NCBI GenBank assembly: GCA_016648135.1
Contig: JADDOH010024973.1
Location: forward strand, 124,001 to 188,000
Direction: 5' to 3'
Source of the DNA: Agrypnia vestita
Lineage: Eukaryota > Arthropoda > Insecta > Trichoptera > Phryganeidae
Length of the DNA: 64,000 nt
Shown: one piece after another, positions 33,468-45,064 of the stretch
Numbering within the stretch: position 1 is the first letter of the stretch
Layout of the letters: each line of letters opens with the position of its first letter
Notes under the pieces: model-generated
The model's database searches: none
Seen by the model: the letters and a program-made list of their open reading frames with translations, nothing else
Told to the model about the DNA's origin: nothing
Translations under genes and position numbers: made by a program

Positions 33468-33904
33468 AATGTGCGTGTTATACAAATTTAGAATAATTTT
33501 TCTGATCGTTATACATAGTTTTTTTTTGTATCAACTTAAATAGAAATCACACTCTAGTTAAGGTAACAGATCGATAGGAGAAATAGATTAGTTTTTAGAA
33601 AACAACCAAGTCAATATCCTATCTATAAACTTGATGGTCTTTCCGATGGAATAGATTTCTTCACATTCATACGTAGTCCTCATTCAATGTTGTACATATT
33701 TCTTACGAGGTATTTAATTTTTTCAGATTTGAGACCTCTGTGCTTTTTACGGCAATGTCAGTTTTAATCATGTACAATTTAATAAGTAGTACTTATAACA
33801 TTACTATATTTTTTACCTGAGAATTATTTTTGCAAAGAATCTCGGATTTATTAAACAGCATAGTTCCATTTCTTAATCCATAACATTAAACTGTATCACA
33901 TAAC

Positions 33905-34130
33905 TAGCCATGTCTACTTTGAACTACCCACGCCTGGTATTGTTCCCTTCCTCATACCCTTCAACTCTTTCATCGACTAGACAAGGGGACACGATACATC
34001 CTTGTCTGCCACCTCGTGGTCGTCACAAGGTGAGCTTCTCGGTAGCTCTCGCACAGGCGGTCCTTCATACAAATGCGGAGAGGCATCCAGCGTGGTATCA
34101 ATGCAATTATGATTATTCTATTGACTAAAA
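33905..34130. other. Unassigned balanced-composition segment
   Basis: A 72-codon plus-strand frame without recognisable domain; no repeat partner. Could be an old retroelement fragment or regulatory DNA. Confidence 0.2.
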
Positions 34131-34153
34131 CATTCAGATATCATATCAAAATT

Positions 34154-34296
34154 AACGAGAATATCCGGTCCGTGAATCCTGTACCACTGATAAACCTACC
34201 ATCATCAACAGTATCCATTATCAACATTATCCATCATCAACATTAACCTGAAGATCCGGTCCGACATCCCATACTACTAACAAATCTACCGTATAA
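34154..34296. repeat. Diverged direct repeat with CAT-rich spacer
   Basis: ATCCGGTCCGTGAATCC...AAACCTACC and ATCCGGTCCGACATCCC...AAATCTACC are two copies of about 45 bp. Between them, TATCCATTATCAACAT and TATCCATCATCAACAT repeat in tandem. Confidence 0.65.
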
Positions 34297-34364
34297 TATC
34301 TTTTTATTTGCTATTTTTACTTAAAGTAATAAACACTTAACATAAAGAAACATATTTTCCACAA

Positions 34365-34397
34365 TCTCTATGAGAATCAGAGACTCGTGTATAGAGA
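34365..34397. repeat. Imperfect hairpin, shared with 23.7 kb
   Basis: TCTCTATGAG pairs with the right side of ACTCGTGTATAGAGA. Partner of the hairpin at 23680-23718. Confidence 0.45.
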
Positions 34398-34399
34398 AG

Positions 34400-35890
34400 G
34401 ATTATAGGTATGAATTCATAATAAAAGTAGCTAAATTATATAAATTTGCGGGTATAAAGTATAAATAAGCGTTAATACAAAATAAAAATGAATATAAAAC
34501 ATTCAATTCAAAACATGATTTAATACAAAGGAATATATACTTAGTTAGAAGTAGTAGTAGCTTTGAAATTCTGTATTTATCCCAATTACAATAATTTCAC
34601 TGTCTATCTGTCTGTTCCTGTAACTTCGTGTAACGTTCGTAACTTTTTTATAGTAATTTTTTTTCCCAAAATTTGTTTTTTTCCGACATTTTTTTTTAAA
34701 TAAAATAAAAATGTACATACATATTCCTTAGGAACCGACATGTTAAAGTACCGTCATTTTTGACTGGTTACAGCTAGTTTAATGATAATATTTGAGTGGA
34801 AGATGCTGATTTGGTGTGAAGTGACATTTTTAAATAATCTCATGATCATTTGTGAGTTTAGTAGGTTTCAATTATAAATTTATTGAGATCTGTTATTTTA
34901 CTTATATGTTTGATTGATTATATTGAGTTCCCAAGACACTCTTACTCTAATCAGAATCTTCGTTTAAAATTGAGCACGAAAACCGATGGCTGAGAAGTTT
35001 TTACCGTCAATCAATATAAACAAATAAATTTATATACATTTATATTCGCTGGCACCTAGGTACGTGACGCTAAAGTGACCTTTAATACGGAATGACATTC
35101 ATACCTCGCGGCACGTGTGTCTCATTCGACAAAAAGGTTATTCTTTTTTACAAAGATTGAGGTAAACTAACCCCGAGCGATAAAGCGATTGTTGTATCAA
35201 CAAAAAAAATCCGCGCATCTCAATGAATTGCGCGCAAACTGCGACGGGCCCTTCAAAACATATTAGCTTATTTGAGGGTTATCTGGTTTGTATGTGTACT
35301 ATACCTTTTCATTTCATATACTTGGCTTTGTCTTCACCTCATTAACTTACTATTAATTTTCTTTCGGGCTTCACTTGTATTTCCTTATATACATGGTTTT
35401 TTTTTGTTTTTTTTTTTTTTGTTAATTTTTATTTTTTATTTATTTAAATTTATACATATTTTTATTATCACAGATCATGCCAAGCCTTATACAGCTTGTC
35501 GGCACGTTTCTTTTTCATTTTCTTGCATAAGTACATAGCATACATATTTAGTTATAGTTACAGTTTATAAAGGATAAAATATATATAGTAAATAATGATA
35601 TTATATGAACATAACAAGACTTAAAGTAAACTTAGTAGTGAGACTAGGTATCAGATAATATATAATAAAATAAAATAAATGTACATCAATATGAATCACT
35701 GGGGTCAAGATGCATAAAAAAAATCCTGGAACAGCTCAAAGTAGAAATGAAAAGACATTGAGGTATATGTATATGTATTTCCTATCATGTCTCATTCTAT
35801 TTCTTGTACTGTTTACTATTGTTGTGTATTCATTTCTTTATGGACCTCACTGCACAGATAGTATAAATGTCATTGTAATTTAATAAACAA
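34400..35890. other. AT-rich stretch, nothing firm
   Basis: Poly-T near 35399-35420 and a GCACGTTTC-containing patch at 35475-35525 may be the end of an old retroposon. No protein evidence. Confidence 0.3.
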
Positions 35891-35897
35891 ATAAACA

Positions 35898-36080
35898 ATG
35901 GTTTCCCCCTCCTCATCCTTGCACTTAGACGACAGTGAAGCGGTCTTGTGTGGATGCTTCAAAGAGTTTAAGTGGGTGGGGAGGATGACCGCTTTAGCAT
36001 TAAAAAATGCCAAATTGGGTGGCGAAAGTATAGGGCCGAAATGGGATTTTTCGCTCTGAGTAGTGGGTCCCACTTCACCG
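35898..36080 (+). repeat. Dispersed repeat N, copy 1
   Basis: Shares TTGTGTGGA.GC, CTTTAGCATTAAAAAATGCC and a GGGTGG.GAAAGT block with 44880-45060 (same orientation) and 42345-42500 (reverse). Family unknown. Confidence 0.75.
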
Positions 36081-36156
36081 TACCTACGTAAAACTTAATT
36101 ATTTGCCTACTAAAATACACATCACGCACATTGTGACGCGAAAAATATTTAATATT

Positions 36157-36322
36157 CGCGGCCCTCGTAGTCCAGTGGGCATGGCAATGGCTTTTTATAC
36201 CGAAGATTCCGAGTTTGATTCCCGGTGAGATCGCAATACATATATGTGATTTTCTCAAGCTTGAGTTTATTGTGCTGTGTTTCGCTAGCGTGATTGGGCT
36301 TCATGGCCTTTTATGGTGTCAA
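36157..36322 (+). repeat. tRNA-derived SINE, family A, copy 3
   Basis: CCTCGTAGTCCAGTGGGCAT (A-box region), B box GAGTTTGATTCCCGG, TTCTCAAGCTTGAG, and tail GATTGGGCTTCATGGCC. It is the most complete uninterrupted copy in the window. Not a tRNA gene. Confidence 0.8.
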
Positions 36323-36329
36323 GACATAA

Positions 36330-37915
36330 AAAAACTATGTACCATTCCCTTCTTTTGGCTTCATAAATCGAGCCCACGACCGCGGTCACCATCGAGCCCC
36401 TTCTGTCCCTAGACAACGCGTTTTCAATTTATTGGATATCATTTGTCTCTTATAGGTGAATCTTGATATTGTCCATTCACCCTAGTCTCCGTAAACCCTT
36501 TAGGCGTGACCCGCCTACTCCCACATCTTTGCTCCTTTTTCTCAATACACTCTATCATTTTGTTCTCCTTCGCCTTTTAGGTCAACTCGTTACAGACTGT
36601 ATTAGGTGTAACGTAATGGGTTAAACAGTTGTTTGTTTATTAGGTAAAACTTATAAAAATTGTTGTGTGAAGTAATATATAAGTATATCATAAAAAAAAA
36701 AATATATTTATATAATTACCAGTAATAGAATTTGTACTCCTTGTATTCATCTGCTTTAAAAATTATAATATAATTCATTTAAGTAACTAGGTTCTGACTA
36801 GATTACGTTAAATGCTTGTATTCCGACGACTTATACATAAATTTATTGAAACCTAACTCAATAATCAACATAACCAGTAGATAAATCCTCATAACTTATG
36901 ACAAAAAATCTTAAGGATGTTTTAAGTTATATATCGCACCATGAGTAACTAGTGTAGTAAATCAAAAAATATAATTTTTTAGCAAATAATGTATTTTTAT
37001 TCAGAATTTTTCTGTTTGTTTATTCTTTTAACGAAGTAACTCAAATAAAATGAGAAATGCGTAGTAATTGAATTAGGATGAAAATCATAAATTTGTATAT
37101 TTTAATGCATTACAACATTCATCTAAGAAAATTATTCTAACATTCCGAAATATTAGTTAAGTTAATACATTAGTGTTTGAAGTCAAAAACAGTGAGAAAT
37201 AATGCAAAAAAAATCTATTATATTTTGGGCATGTGGGACAACCCAAATCCTTGTGAAAATTTAACTTCAAATGCTGAAATCTTAATTTGTACTTTTTTTA
37301 TACATATACATATACACTTAAATATGGTACGATATGTAATATATTAATGGACCCAATTGTTTATACATCCAGAGTATCATAAATTATTTGTCTAATGCGG
37401 TATATATTTAACTCCTCTTATTGGTTATTATTTACTATTAATCTTGTTGGTTAATAATATGATATGACTGATACATTCCATTCTTTTATATTTTTCAACA
37501 AGATAGATATTGTTTTCTCATATTATAGTTTTACGTTCTAAATAATTCACAAAAATAGTACAAATCTACCCATAATGAAAAACATCTTTTATGAAAATAT
37601 TAACTCCAAGATTATTAAAATTTAAATCACCATATCTTTCATATAACCCTCACAACGTAAATTTAGGAGAATAATGTTTTGGAGTTTATTTATTTGAATA
37701 GCATTATATTAAGTGTATTGTCCCGTTGTGAACAAGAAAACCCAGTCAATGGTTGTCGCGACATCAAGCATATAGGTCCGCACTAGGTTAGCGAGTATTT
37801 TAAAAGTGAATATCCCAATTGCATTATGTTGTATTCAAAGATATTTATGCATTATGCACTTTTGTAAATATTTTTTTTATCGATAAATTTACCTTTTAAA
37901 TTTTTCAAGTAGGTA
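36330..37915. other. AT-rich stretch, nothing recognised
   Basis: No supported feature. Confidence 0.4.
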
Positions 37916-37924
37916 CCTACTATC

Positions 37925-38150
37925 AACTATTTCGACGTTCCCTACGTAGCAATTTTATAGTTTTTGATTTTCTATACATACGAAGTGAGCATATTTGACC
38001 GCTTTTACGTTAGTTTCTTTTTTTATGAAAATAGTAAAAACATTTTTTTTATTTTGTATTGCGGAAAAGAGTATTTTCTTCCTGTACAAAAAAGTCAAAA
38101 ATACATTTTGCTAGATGTCCGAATTTACGTAGAGAAAGTCAATTTGTTCT
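37925..38150 (+). repeat. Dispersed repeat R, diverged partial copy
   Basis: GAAAAGAGTATTTTCTTCC, GTACAAAAAAGTCAAAAA and GCTAGATGTCCGAATT align with GAGAAGAATATTTTCTGTG, GTACAAAAAATTCAAAAAA and GGTAGATGGCGGAATT just after repeat R copy 3 (48841-48920). Only this part is shared. Confidence 0.5.
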
Positions 38151-38175
38151 AGTATTCTGAACGCCTGCAGTGTTT

Positions 38176-38340
38176 GCGATCACTTAAGCTAGCTCATACA
38201 GTTCGTAAGCCCTGGGCCACCCTATAAATACTTCTATACACGTTTCCCATATAAATCTGAGACACTTGTGTATTTTATCTTAATTAATAACCATCCCTCT
38301 GCGGACAGAATTCAGTCATTGTGTTCTCAGAACATACGTA
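38176..38340. mobile_element. MITE M, copy 2 (right arm only)
   Basis: GATCACTTAAGCTAGCTC, CGTAAGCCCTGGGCCACCC, TACACGTTTCCCATATAAAT and a terminal CATTGTGTTCTCAGAACA match the right arms of the family. Confidence 0.65.
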
Positions 38341-38439
38341 GGTATAAAAATATTGTTTTAAGAATTACATTATTATAAATCAATACCATTTTAAGAAATC
38401 AAAGTCGCGCAGTGGTAAGATCGCCCGACCTACCCGAAA

Positions 38440-38830
38440 ATAGCCAAATTTGACGCATGTTTCTCTAATGACGTTTCCACACCTGATTTATTAAGAAGCA
38501 AAGATTCGGTAGTACCGAGCCACGGCAAACATAATCGTTAGGCCTTCTTGTCGGGAATGCATTTGGGATAATTTATTCCGGCTGGGAATGCGTTCCCGAG
38601 AGGTGCGCATCATTCCTGCGGCACGTGCCGGGGACTCCATTCACCGCGTCCTGGCAGGACCCATCGTGCTGCGCGACTCTTGATTATTTGCTACTTAGGC
38701 CGCCGGAGCCGAGCGATCACACACCAATTATCTGCCTCGCGGGGAATGGCTGGTCGCCATACTTGGCACTTGCAGTCATTTCAATAAGCATCGACACTTC
38801 CACGTGCCGTTTGGAAGAAGATTGTTTCAA
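38440..38830. other. GC-rich island with E-box palindrome and a shared 10-mer
   Basis: Contains CATCATTCC followed by GGCACGTGCC (38609-38629), as in 10171-10195 on the minus strand, and GGAGCCGAGC (38705-38714), also in the islands at 41958 and 44418. Candidate regulatory element. A 116-codon frame across it has no recognised domain. Confidence 0.35.
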
Positions 38831-38834
38831 GTTT

Positions 38835-39150
38835 AAATACTATTACAGCGCACTATTGTTCCTGGATACTTCCATTTTAATGTGTATTATGTTTTGCTTG
38901 ATAATTCGCTTAGTAGGTATTTATATTTTTTATGTTTCACTGCTATATTCCTGGTCACTCCGATTTTTCAAATGAACCTATGATGGCTTGCTTATTATTA
39001 ATGTGTTTACTATATTTATATATTCCTGGATACCAATATTTACTTATGTATTTAATGATTTATTACTTTTTCAATTAACAATTTCAGTTATTGTATATTA
39101 AATGCACTCAATGAGGTTATATGTGGGACACATATCCAAAAATAAATTAA
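38835..39150. other. AT-rich stretch, nothing recognised
   Basis: No supported feature. Confidence 0.35.
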
Positions 39151-39315
39151 AGTCATCGAGGATTATTAATTTATAATGTACTGAATTCGAGATTATAGGA
39201 AACATAGCCTATAAATTTATGGGAAATAACTTTGGAGGGGATAAATAGGTACATAAAATCTATATTTCTAAAATCTAAAATTCAGTACATTCTAAATTAG
39301 TAATCCTTGTTGATT
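39151..39315. mobile_element. MITE Q, copy 1
   Basis: Ends AGTCATCGAGGATTATTAAT and TAAATTAGTAATCC are inverted copies. Internal TATAAATTTATGGGAAA and CAGTACATTC match the copies at 50.0, 53.4 and 61.4 kb. Confidence 0.75.
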
Positions 39316-39351
39316 AAATTCCAATATATATATTTATATATATATATATAT

Positions 39352-39452
39352 CTTTCTTAAATGACAAGAATTATCAAATTATTATATATAAAAGTGTTTC
39401 CTTATTCTTAATATAAAATAAATAATTTGATAATTCTTGTCATTTAAGAAAG
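39352..39452. repeat. Perfect 32-bp inverted repeat
   Basis: 39352-39383 and 39421-39452 are exact reverse complements (AATGACAAGAATTATCAAAT at the core) around a 37-nt A/T spacer. The right arm overlaps the start of MITE P copy 2. Confidence 0.85.
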
Positions 39453-39612
39453 ACAATCGAATTAGTATGTGTAAGCCGTGCATACGAGGCACATTGTTTC
39501 ATTGTGTTGGTGTTTATACCCGTAAACACCGACATAACGAAACTATGTGTATCGTACGCACGGCTTACACATACTAAGTCGATTGTCTTTCGTAAATGGA
39601 AAGACCTATACC
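39436..39612. mobile_element. Palindromic MITE P, copy 2 (long hairpin)
   Basis: Arms of about 76 bp (CATTTAAGAAAGACAATCGA... and its imperfect complement ending GATTGTCTTTCGTAAATG) fold around GTGTTTATACCCGTAAACAC. Copy 1 is at 26.8 kb. The fold is long enough to give double-stranded RNA if transcribed. Confidence 0.75.
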
Positions 39613-39699
39613 AAACACGCGAAAACATTGTTACGAATGCAAAATAACCACATTTTAAATGTACACCAGCAACCGTATATGCAGAATGCCGTTTCAATT

Positions 39700-40075
39700 C
39701 CAGGATGCATCTAACTATGTATAATATATGCAACTTCTGTCTGCCGGCGAAGCATTTGATTTCCACGCTTTCTCCCTCGCCGCCCAGCCGCACACGAAAG
39801 GTCATTCGGACCCCGGGGTTAGTCGGGACCCCGGCCGGTTTGGGGTTGGCGTGCGCTTTTTTTGTTCCGCGCCCACTTTATACGAATCTCGACTGCCCAA
39901 ATTGCCTTCACGTCGGAGGCACGCATGTCTGACGTTCCAGACATTATTTCGCTGCAGAATTCGGCCGCGTGCTTCGCTGTGCCCCGAGTCATTAGCTCCT
40001 CGAGACGTCCCCGATGGCGCGGTGGTGCGGTGGTGCACCCCACCTCCGTGGGTGCTTGTACAGGAAATTGTAAAC
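39700..40075. other. GC-rich island, possible cis-regulatory element
   Basis: Dense CpG block with several overlapping long frames on both strands (up to 128 codons on the plus strand). None has a recognisable domain and the mutual openness reflects low stop density. Candidate promoter or enhancer; a short exon is not excluded. Confidence 0.3.
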
Positions 40076-40129
40076 AGTTTCTCATTTTTAATTTTGTTTT
40101 CATTACTTGATTAAATACTACTTGTACGA

Positions 40130-40170
40130 AGTGTAATTCAATTCAACTCAATTTATTTAATAAATAAAAT
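40130..40170 (-). repeat. Retroposon-like TTGAA tail (minus orientation)
   Basis: ATTCAATTCAACTCAATTTA is the reverse of the (TTGAA)n tail at 41518-41562. Such tails end some insect retroposons. Confidence 0.35.
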
Positions 40171-40241
40171 TTACATGACCAACTTACGTTTAATTCGTAG
40201 ATACATGCTATTATTACATTTAATTAATATAGATATACCTA

Positions 40242-40625
40242 CAGGGTGTCTCTTAGCTAGTAGCAAAAATCTTTGGGGGGGTCTTCTTGGAACATTTTTG
40301 AATAGAAAATATTCTTTAAACTTTGAAGAAAATGTGGACAGTTACGGAGATAAGGGACATCAAAGTTTGCACATTATATGGAATATTAAAAAACATTCGC
40401 ATAAGACTTGTATCAAAGCGAATAAATTTTAAATATTCTATATAAGTTGCTGCAGTGCTCATCTTATTGAAAATAAGTCAAAAATATTGAAAAAAAATGC
40501 AAACTTTGATGTTGCTTATCTCCCTAAATATCGACATTTCACCAAATTGTTAAGAATATTTTCTCTTGAAAATTTCATTAAAAAGTCTTCCCTGAAGTTA
40601 TTGCTATTAGCTATAAGACACCCTG
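40242..40625. mobile_element. Fold-back MITE, CAGGGTGTCT ends, TA target duplication
   Basis: The termini CAGGGTGTCTCTTAGCTA and TAGCTATAAGACACCCTG are inverted and flanked by TA. Internal GGAGATAAGGGACATCAAAG and CTTTGATGTTGCTTATCTCC are mirrored, so nearly the whole 384 bp folds back. TA duplication suggests mobilisation by a Tc1/mariner-type transposase. Confidence 0.8.
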
Positions 40626-40839
40626 TATAAGAATTCTTGTCAAAATGTAGGAGAATCCTGCTTTGAAAAACTCCTTCAGTGATATTGTTCAGAATCGTGG
40701 TTGCTCCTCTAACAGGTATCCATCTGCAGGTTGGTCCTGTATATTGGAATGTGAAACAATTTATACTGACGCATTCTTAGGTAATTATCAGGAACACACA
40801 GTGTCTCGGCAGTGTAGTGGCAAGTATTTCTTTGTTAAG

Positions 40840-40978
40840 GTATAATAGGCCATGGGACCCAATTACTGTAGCGAAACACGTCAAAAAAACATTCCAGGTT
40901 TGAGTTGATCACACAGATGTATTGTGACCACACCGGAAATTGAACCCAGACGCCGTGCAAACCAATAGTCCCCATAAT
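40840..40978 (-). repeat. tRNA-derived SINE, family A, copy 4
   Basis: Minus strand: GTTTGCACGGCGTCTGG, B-box-like GGTTCAATTTCCGG, then GTTTCGCTACAGTAATTGGG and CCATGGCC, matching the copy 3 tail. Diverged. Confidence 0.7.
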
Positions 40979-40989
40979 TTGAGGATTAT

Positions 40990-41330
40990 TGATCGTACCG
41001 TGCAACAATCGATTAAAATACGAAATCAAATACACATTACGCCTAGTCTCTAAACTATTTTGGCCAATCATACCCTGGAGAAACTTGATAGGGTAGAGCC
41101 AAGGATAATGCCCGTACTCTCTCATGTAGAGATATCTCAGAAACATCTTTTGACGCGCTTGCTCTAGTGTTTAAGATACTTATTTGCTTATAGATCCAGT
41201 AGACTGAGATTCAACGTGTTCAATTTTTCATAGCACATACGATGTGTCTGAGGGGGTTTTCCGAAGCAGGATTCTCCTACACCTTTGACCAGATTGTACA
41301 GGTCACTTTTAATTGTTTAATAATTGTTTA
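40990..41330. other. Mixed stretch, nothing recognised
   Basis: No supported feature. Confidence 0.3.
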
Positions 41331-41356
41331 ATAATAAATTAGTATTTTAATACACA

Positions 41357-41450
41357 ATATGTATATGTGTGTGTATGTATGTATGTATATGTATATGTGT
41401 ATGTATGTATACATATGTGTTTATGTATATGTGTATATGTATATTTTTAG
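41357..41450. repeat. (TG/TA)n microsatellite
   Basis: Interrupted ATGTATGTATATGTG repeats over about 95 bp. Confidence 0.85.
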
Positions 41451-41517
41451 ATATAAGTTAATAATATGTATGCATTGAACATAATGTTTGTAATGTACAT
41501 ATTATGTAATAAATAAA

Positions 41518-41562
41518 AATTGAATTGAAATTGAATTGAATTGAATTGAATTGAATTGATTA
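41518..41562 (+). repeat. (TTGAA)n tail of a retroposon
   Basis: TTGAATTGAATTGAATTGAA follows AATAAATAAAAA, as in the 3' tails of insect non-LTR elements. The body upstream is not recognisable. Confidence 0.7.
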
Positions 41563-41924
41563 GCATAGTTTAAAAATGGTTATAATATTGCATAGATTTC
41601 TACATCGAAAAGGAACGACAGAGAATGCGGTGAAACTGGCCTAATGTAGCGCCGTCGGCGCGATACGATTCTAGGCTGATTGAAATCTCATAATTTTTTA
41701 TCATCACCCGTTTCTCGCAGTTCTATGATTACTTCCACCCAATCCTGTAGGAACTCTAACTAACAATAATGAAACAAAATAAGAGTATGATCTACATAGC
41801 CTCATATGAATTTCTACATAGTACAGCTATAATTTTTACGATCATTTCAGAATAATTACAAAAGAAAATATTAAAAATGGTGAAATTATTAATTTGAATG
41901 ATCCATAATCACGTACCTATCTGA

Positions 41925-42180
41925 AGCACATCCTCCATTCCCGGTTCTCCATTGCGCGGAGCCGAGCGGGTTCCGTAAATGATTAATTAAGGTTACGCAA
42001 CGGCTTCCAAGATAGTGCTACTATTTAATTATATGTTACGTTTAACCAGTTTTATTTGCTCGATGTTGAAAATAATAGTGGCCAGCGCGCATGAGCCGGA
42101 CAAGGCACGATACGTATTGAAAGAAAGATACACCATTTGCATTTCTGGTGCCCGCGCGTCTGTTCAATTGGTCAGATACT
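41925..42180. other. GC-rich island with a shared 13-mer
   Basis: Contains CGCGGAGCCGAGC (41955-41967), identical to 44415-44427, and ATGATTAATTAAGGTTACG. Candidate cis-regulatory element. Confidence 0.3.
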
Positions 42181-42344
42181 TCACATCTAAATTGATGTAG
42201 GTGGAAGTAGTCAATTATGCAAAGATTACGTCATTTTAGTCAACGGAGGTTATTTTAAAAACATTAATCTACTCTCGTTAAATCGGATATAAAAATAGCC
42301 AACTAGCTGTATAGTTTCAGGAATCGTGAAATCGTTTGATGTTC

Positions 42345-42500
42345 GATCAGGGACAGGGAAGAAGGACCCGTCACACATCCAGGATCAATAGCCTTCAAAT
42401 CGGCCCTACAATTTCACCACCGATGTTGGGCATTTTTTTATTGCTAAAGTGGCCGTGCTCACTGTCCCGTATGAGTGCGAGCGGGACGGCGCGGCGAAGC
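42345..42500 (-). repeat. Dispersed repeat N, copy 3 (reverse)
   Basis: On the minus strand, CACTTTAGCAATAAAAAAATG followed by a CGGTGGTGAAATTGTAGGGCC block matches copies 1 and 2. A GCGAGCGGGACGG patch adjoins it. Confidence 0.65.
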
Positions 42501-42599
42501 GTCAACACACAACCTATTCACTATCTCCGATGTGCAGGAATAAATAGCAAAGGGGACGTACTTTATCGCTCATTGAGTGGGAATAGCAAGTTACATATA

Positions 42600-44255
42600 T
42601 AGGTACCTACATTAAATGCTACAGTTGAAATACAAAATATGAATGCACAAAGTAAACTCGCTCAGGGACACGTGGATACTGTACAATGTTCGCTGCAACC
42701 TGTGCGCACGCGCGCTCACACAAATTGTAGCATTGGAACGTGTCATTAAAAATTTTTAACAAAAATTAAAAGTAATATTTCTACTGCATTCGGGAATAAA
42801 TGATCGAATATATGATACCGCACCGAATTTTGATTCCTCTCGAAGATTTGGCGGAAAACGTGGTCACACATCAGATGTTTAAAACGGCGGAATCACTAAA
42901 ATAGTACAAAATACATCGGAGGTAGCTTGCTCAGCACTCAACTCTATGCAGTCCTTTACGTGACGAGACGAGTCTCCGAGATGTCTCGTCTGTATGCACG
43001 CCCCATAAGGGCTGCACTTCCGATGGAGATCATAAAAAATTGGTGATAAGTGCCTTAATATTATGATTAAACACGTATATCTAAGAGATATTTAAATATT
43101 AAGTAGGCGTAGATATTATCGTCGTGACGTAACACGAACTCGATATGAGGCGAGCCCGTCGCACTCTCGGTTGTCACGGGAATAGTTGCCCTCATTATTT
43201 TTACTAATATAAAATAACTTGCATAATTTGACTTAATTTTTATTTTTATATTTTTATTTTATATAACTTATAATTTTTTCTCTTAGAGTATTTAAACCTA
43301 TTACGTGATAAGTAAAAAATTCCTTTCATCTAAAATCCACAAATCAAATGAAAATAACATTTTTGCCTTAAACTAGTTACTCCGAATAATAAATTTTTAT
43401 AATTTATGCATACTTTTTTAGTGTGTAGCTATATTTGAACAATAAAATTATATTAATTCGGTATTAACACCATTACATTTTACATGTGTTTTACCTATCT
43501 ATTTCACAAATATTTTTAGCTTTTATCTTTATTTTTTTTTTTGAACATCTTTTTTTTACATAGGTAGGTACATATAATTTTATATCATATTCGTGTACGA
43601 ACCAACATATAAATAAAACAAGGCATTTCAATTGAAAAATAAATAAAATCTATCTACCCAAAATATATATTTTATATTTACAATCGGGACTCATTACCAT
43701 CATACAATTATTTTCATCGTACATTCCATACAAAATTTCATGGTGCATACTGTACAATATTTGTATCTACAAGTACAATTTTTCAATTTTTGCTTTTAAA
43801 TCTACTAGGTATAAAAAAATATTTTTATTTATAACTGGTCTTAGTTGCTATTGTACTTATTTTATTTGTGTGTTTTGAAAAATAATTTAATTTAGTACAG
43901 CTTATTTTAAATATAAATTAGTTTAAATCTATGTATATATTATGTCAATGAATATTAATTATCACAGAATGCAGCTTTCTAATATTTAGTTTTTATTCCC
44001 TCCAAAAGTTGATATCAAACAACTAAGACGAAATAACGGATCGAAGCCATTTCACCACGCTTGAACGCATCCTAAGGTATTGTTAAATGAACGAACAATA
44101 TAAGAAATTCATGTTTCCCAAAAACGTGTTTCTAATAAGTGCATAATAAAAATCGTTGGAACTTAAAGCCATCGCGTTGCGTTGTGTGCCCTCGAGATTT
44201 TACAATATTAAAATTATTCTGCTGTACTGAGTGTGTTTTGTATAAATAATAAATT
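42600..44255. other. No gene; GC-richer patches then AT-rich
   Basis: 42660-42720 and 42880-43190 are moderately GC-rich (GAGACGAGTCTCCGAGATG). 43200-44000 is very AT-rich. No repeat partner or protein recognised. Confidence 0.3.
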
Positions 44256-44259
44256 CAGC

Positions 44260-44490
44260 TCCGAGGAAGACACTGTGCTAGTTCCAGGAGTTGCGTTAGT
44301 ATAAGTACTATCGAAAAGTGAAATGGATCAGCGACGAATATGATTCAGTGCGCCTTGAGCCCGATTATTCACGGACAGGGATCATTATCCCATTGGTCCC
44401 GAAACGAAGGATGACGCGGAGCCGAGCTGCCTCGCCCGGCTCGCGGCCCGAGCTTAAACGGGAGAAGATAAGTGCTCCGCGAGATGCTAT
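44260..44490. other. GC-rich island with a shared 13-mer
   Basis: Contains CGCGGAGCCGAGC (44415-44427) and TTATCCCATTGGTCCCG. Candidate regulatory element. Confidence 0.3.
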
Positions 44491-44879
44491 CTTCTGATAT
44501 TTTAAAAATCATACAAATTTATCCTGTTCGATAAACGTTAGTATAAATTAATCTGGCTGCTCAGTTGTGTGACTACATGTTGTGTTAAGTTTATGCTGAT
44601 TCCTATTATGTATTACATATTATATTATACGTCACATGTACTTTGTTGGATATATTTATTGTATTTCTATCTTAATTGTTATTTGTTTTTTCCAATGTAC
44701 ATTTGTATCATAATAATGTCGAGTGTCGCGTTTTGTTGTCCGATTTCATATCTCTTTTGAACAGTTTTGTTGGTCACACTATAGACACTATGGACTATTT
44801 TGTACTTAAATTGTAGCGTTTCTTGTACTATATATGTAACTTGTAATTCCCACTTAATGGAAAAATATGTATGTTCCAA

Positions 44880-45060
44880 TTGTTTTTTGTCCCTGCGTCC
44901 TAAAGACAGAGAAGGTTTTGTGTGGACGCCTCCCAGACCCGCTCGCATTCCCATGAGTCTCTTTAGCATTAAAAAATGCCGAACACGGGTGGTGAAAGTG
45001 GTAGGTCCTTCTTCTATGTTTGATAAACGTCCTCATTTTTGACGTAACCTTTCCAAACTT
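44880..45060 (+). repeat. Dispersed repeat N, copy 2
   Basis: GTTTTGTGTGGACGCCTCC, CTTTAGCATTAAAAAATGCC and ACGGGTGGTGAAAGTGG match copy 1 at 35898-36080. Confidence 0.75.
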
Positions 45061-45064
45061 AATC

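Noticed and set aside
38625..38975. 116-codon plus-strand frame
   Set aside because: It starts in a GC island and runs into AT-rich low-complexity sequence; the hydrophobic C-terminus is typical of translated A/T-rich DNA.
39728..40114. 128-codon plus-strand frame
   Set aside because: It lies in a GC-rich, stop-poor island where several frames on both strands are open together. No domain, signal or splice context.
41357..41450. Functional element in the (TG/TA)n run
   Set aside because: An ordinary microsatellite; nothing beyond simple repetition.
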